From: Lacinutrix sp. Bg11-31
Lineage (GTDB): Bacteria; Bacteroidota; Bacteroidia; Flavobacteriales; Flavobacteriaceae
Reading direction: 5' to 3'
Assembly: GCF_002831665.1 (NCBI RefSeq)
Contig: NZ_CP025118.1
Coordinates: 248,001-312,000, forward strand
DNA length: 64,000 nt
A program made the position numbers and the translations under genes. The notes beneath the pieces were generated by a model that ran no database searches, was not told where the DNA came from, and saw nothing but the letters and a program-made list of their open reading frames with translations. This document shows positions 62,286-64,000 of this stretch, in pieces (positions within the stretch are counted from its first letter, which is position 1; each line of letters starts with the position of its first letter).

Positions 62286-63092
62286 ATGAAAAATTATAGT
62301 GTTGCAATAGCCTTATTACTTATTGTTACTGCATGTAAGCAAAACAAATCACCAGAACCTGTAATAACTATAGATTACAAAAAAGAAGTTTTAGACGTAA
62401 CAACTTCTATTTATCCAGAAAACCTTACGAAAGTATTTAATGCACATGGAGGAATAGATGCATGGGAAACGATGAAGTCGTTATCTTTTACTATGGATAA
62501 ACCAGACGGAAAAGAAGTTACATTAACAAACCTACACTCTAGAGAGGCTTTAATAGAAAGTCCAAAAGCAACTATTGGCTTCGATGGTAATAAAGCTTGG
62601 TTCTTAAATAAAATGGAAGGAGAGTATAAAGGTTATCCTCCAAAATTCTATTATAACTTAATGTTTTACTTTTATGCTATGCCTTTTATACTATCAGACG
62701 ATGGTATTAATTATGCAGATGCAGAACCTTTGGTTTTCGGAGGCGTAACGTATCCAGGAATTCAAGTAACGTATAATGCAGGAGTTGGTGAAACACCAGA
62801 AGATCGTTATGTATTGTATTACAATCCAGAAACATATTTAATGGAATGGCTAGGTTATACAGTATCTTTTGTGCCAGGAATAGATAAAAAAGAATTACAC
62901 TTTAGAAAATATGGAAATTGGCAAGAAGTAAATGGCTTACAATTACCAAAAACGATTACAGGTTATGGTTTTAAAAATGATAAGCCTACTGAAGCAAAAG
63001 CAACAACTAACTTTATTGATATTAAAGTATCTTCTTCTGCTGTAGATACGAAAGTATTTGCAAAACCAGAAAAAGGTGAGTTTGTAGAATAA
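62286..63092 (+). CDS. Lipoprotein of unknown function (DUF6503-like)
   Basis: With the ATG at 62286 (a TTG one codon earlier is in frame) the 268-residue protein has a lipoprotein signal with lipobox VTAC (MKNYSVAIALLLIVTACKQ). The body has an outer-membrane-lipoprotein-sorting-like beta fold pattern: NAHGGIDAWETMKSLSF, FDGNKAWFLNK, PEDRYVLYYNPETYLMEWL and LQLPKTITGY. From memory this is the DUF6503 family of flavobacteria; a role in lipid or sulfatide carriage like LolA is only a structural analogy. Its terminator follows at once. Confidence 0.7.
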   Translation: MKNYSVAIALLLIVTACKQNKSPEPVITIDYKKEVLDVTTSIYPENLTKVFNAHGGIDAWETMKSLSFTMDKPDGKEVTLTNLHSREALIESPKATIGFDGNKAWFLNKMEGEYKGYPPKFYYNLMFYFYAMPFILSDDGINYADAEPLVFGGVTYPGIQVTYNAGVGETPEDRYVLYYNPETYLMEWLGYTVSFVPGIDKKELHFRKYGNWQEVNGLQLPKTITGYGFKNDKPTEAKATTNFIDIKVSSSAVDTKVFAKPEKGEFVE

Positions 63093-63112
63093 TATTTATA
63101 AAATATAACATA

Positions 63113-63141
63113 AAAAAAAGAGCCTTTCGGCTCTTTTTTTA
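63113..63141 (+). terminator. Terminator of the lipoprotein gene
   Basis: AAAAAAAGAGCC (63113-63124) pairs with GGCTCTTTTTTT (63129-63140) around the loop TTTC. The A-run also makes it usable from the other strand. Confidence 0.92.
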
Positions 63142-63186
63142 TTGGTTAATTCTAATAAAACCAGGACTTCGTGGATTGTGAAAATT

Positions 63187-63495
63187 TCAAGTAAACATAA
63201 TGCGTTGTACTTCAGTATTTAAACTTGGTTGCATATCAATTTTTATATTCTTTAAAGATCTTCCAATGTTTTCAGTAGATATAATAAGTTGACCTTGTCT
63301 AATTTCGTCTATACGTTTCATCCCAAAGTTAATATTAGTGATGCTATTCGTAACTTTATCTAAATCTAAATAGACCTTATCAAAAGCACTAATGTTAATA
63401 TTAGAAATAAATAAGGGTTTTGTATTCGTTTTTTGCTCTTGAGCAAAACCTAAAACGCTTATTAAGATAATGATTACAAATAAGAGGTTTTTCAT
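63187..63495 (-). CDS. Small exported protein of unknown function
   Basis: The 102-residue protein has a signal peptide (MKNLLFVIIILISVLGFAQ) and a short beta-rich, lysine-containing mature part; no family is recognised. It follows the amidohydrolase gene by 18 bases on the same strand, so the two are probably cotranscribed. Confidence 0.6.
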   Translation of the reverse strand: MKNLLFVIIILISVLGFAQEQKTNTKPLFISNINISAFDKVYLDLDKVTNSITNINFGMKRIDEIRQGQLIISTENIGRSLKNIKIDMQPSLNTEVQRIMFT

Positions 63496-63513
63496 AATTA
63501 TTTATTTAAAAAA

Positions 63514-64000
63514 CTACTCCTTATACTTTTTGCTATAACGTTTGTACAATTCCGTTTGGTGAGATTCTAAACTAATATCACGACCTTGAATGTACGCTTT
63601 TTCTAATTTATTTGTACGCATGTCTAAAGCATCGCCTTCACTTATAAAAAGAGTTGCATCTTTTCCAACTTCTAGCGAACCAACTTTAGCATCTACTCCT
63701 AAAATTTTGGCAGTGTTTAAAGTAATTAAACTTAAGGCTTGTTCTTTGTCTAAACCATAAGCAGCACAAGTTCCAGCTAAAAACGGAAGGTTTCTTGCAT
63801 TCATACGCTCCATATCTCCTGCGTTTTCTAAACCAACTAAAACACCAGATTTTACTAGTTGGTTAGCTAGTTTAAATGGTAAATCGTAATCATCATCATC
63901 GTTTTTAGGTTTGCTGTGTACACGTTGTAATAAAACAGGAATATTGTTTTGTTTTAATAAGTGACTTACCTTAATAGCTTCGTAACCTCCAACAATTACA
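63514..64000 (-). CDS. Amidohydrolase family protein (5' part missing)
   Basis: The frame runs from the right edge to a TAG at 63514-63516, giving 161 C-terminal residues. It shows the last part of a metal-dependent amidohydrolase (imidazolonepropionase-like): VLVGLENAGDMERMNARNLPFLAG, AYGLDKEQALSLITLNTAKILGVD and the closing beta-sandwich VGSLEVGKDATLFISEG. The substrate cannot be inferred from this piece. Metal ligands of the barrel lie outside the window. Confidence 0.88.
   Translation of the reverse strand, partial: VIVGGYEAIKVSHLLKQNNIPVLLQRVHSKPKNDDDDYDLPFKLANQLVKSGVLVGLENAGDMERMNARNLPFLAGTCAAYGLDKEQALSLITLNTAKILGVDAKVGSLEVGKDATLFISEGDALDMRTNKLEKAYIQGRDISLESHQTELYKRYSKKYKE

Overview
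The window is AT-rich chromosomal DNA from a member of the Flavobacteriaceae (phylum Bacteroidota). This rests on the TAnnTTTG promoter core with a TTTG box about 19 bases upstream (clearest at 47193-47223), the secE-nusG-rplKAJL-rpoBC order with a tuf gene embedded in a tRNA cluster, two type IX secretion (T9SS) cargo proteins carrying type A and type B sorting domains, a PorP/SprF-OmpA pair, and a 1433-residue RpoC. I cannot name the genus from sequence alone.

Layout. 1-9812: a partial FAD monooxygenase with an unusual DnaJ-like cysteine front end, a small membrane protein, DUF2851, PspC-like and K+ channel genes, an AGCS amino-acid symporter, a helix-hairpin-helix protein, an acyl-CoA dehydrogenase and a carboxypeptidase-regulatory-like secreted protein. 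9966-24547: the housekeeping translation/transcription block (Xer recombinase, ribosome hibernation factor, five tRNAs, tuf, secE, nusG, rplK, rplA, rplJ, rplL, rpoB, rpoC). 24730-26945: DUF3467 protein and prfC, facing each other across a palindrome-rich gap. 27634-44756: a locus of one giant secreted adhesin (about 4729 residues, about 30 Calx-beta-like domains) followed by its PorP/SprF and OmpA-family partners. 44905-46812: idi, queD and manA. 46899-57084: a mixed, more accessory stretch with a second tRNA-Thr, small membrane proteins, a DUF819 transporter, a triplet of small RNA genes, hydrolase, AlkB, DoxX, VanX-like peptidase, an attC-like flanked cassette, an M48 protease and an RNA methyltransferase. 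57224-64000: a second large T9SS cargo protein, a lipoprotein, a small secreted protein and a partial amidohydrolase.

The most interesting material is noncoding. At 50290-50870 three tandem copies of a roughly 112-base unit each have a sigma-54-type -24/-12 promoter, a predicted start point that coincides with the start of sequence conservation, a closing stem that is maintained by different bases in different copies, a shared GGTTGGTTAG segment and a strong intrinsic terminator. Two copies have a TGAAAT..TTCA palindrome about 70 bases upstream of the predicted start. This looks like an array of sibling small RNAs under a sigma-54 activator. A second candidate noncoding transcript lies at 52094-52234 behind phased TATTTCGTCG repeats.

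The most interesting coding observation is 54192-54839. It encodes a protein whose N-terminus fits the Thr1/Asp17/Lys33 arrangement of proteasome-type Ntn hydrolases and sits, in cassette geometry, between two attC-like sites with no integron integrase visible. The giant adhesin gene carries a 15-fold, nearly identical 330-base tandem repeat and a second 651-base two-domain repeat, showing recent homogenisation. All functional statements are from reading the sequence; no database search was possible.
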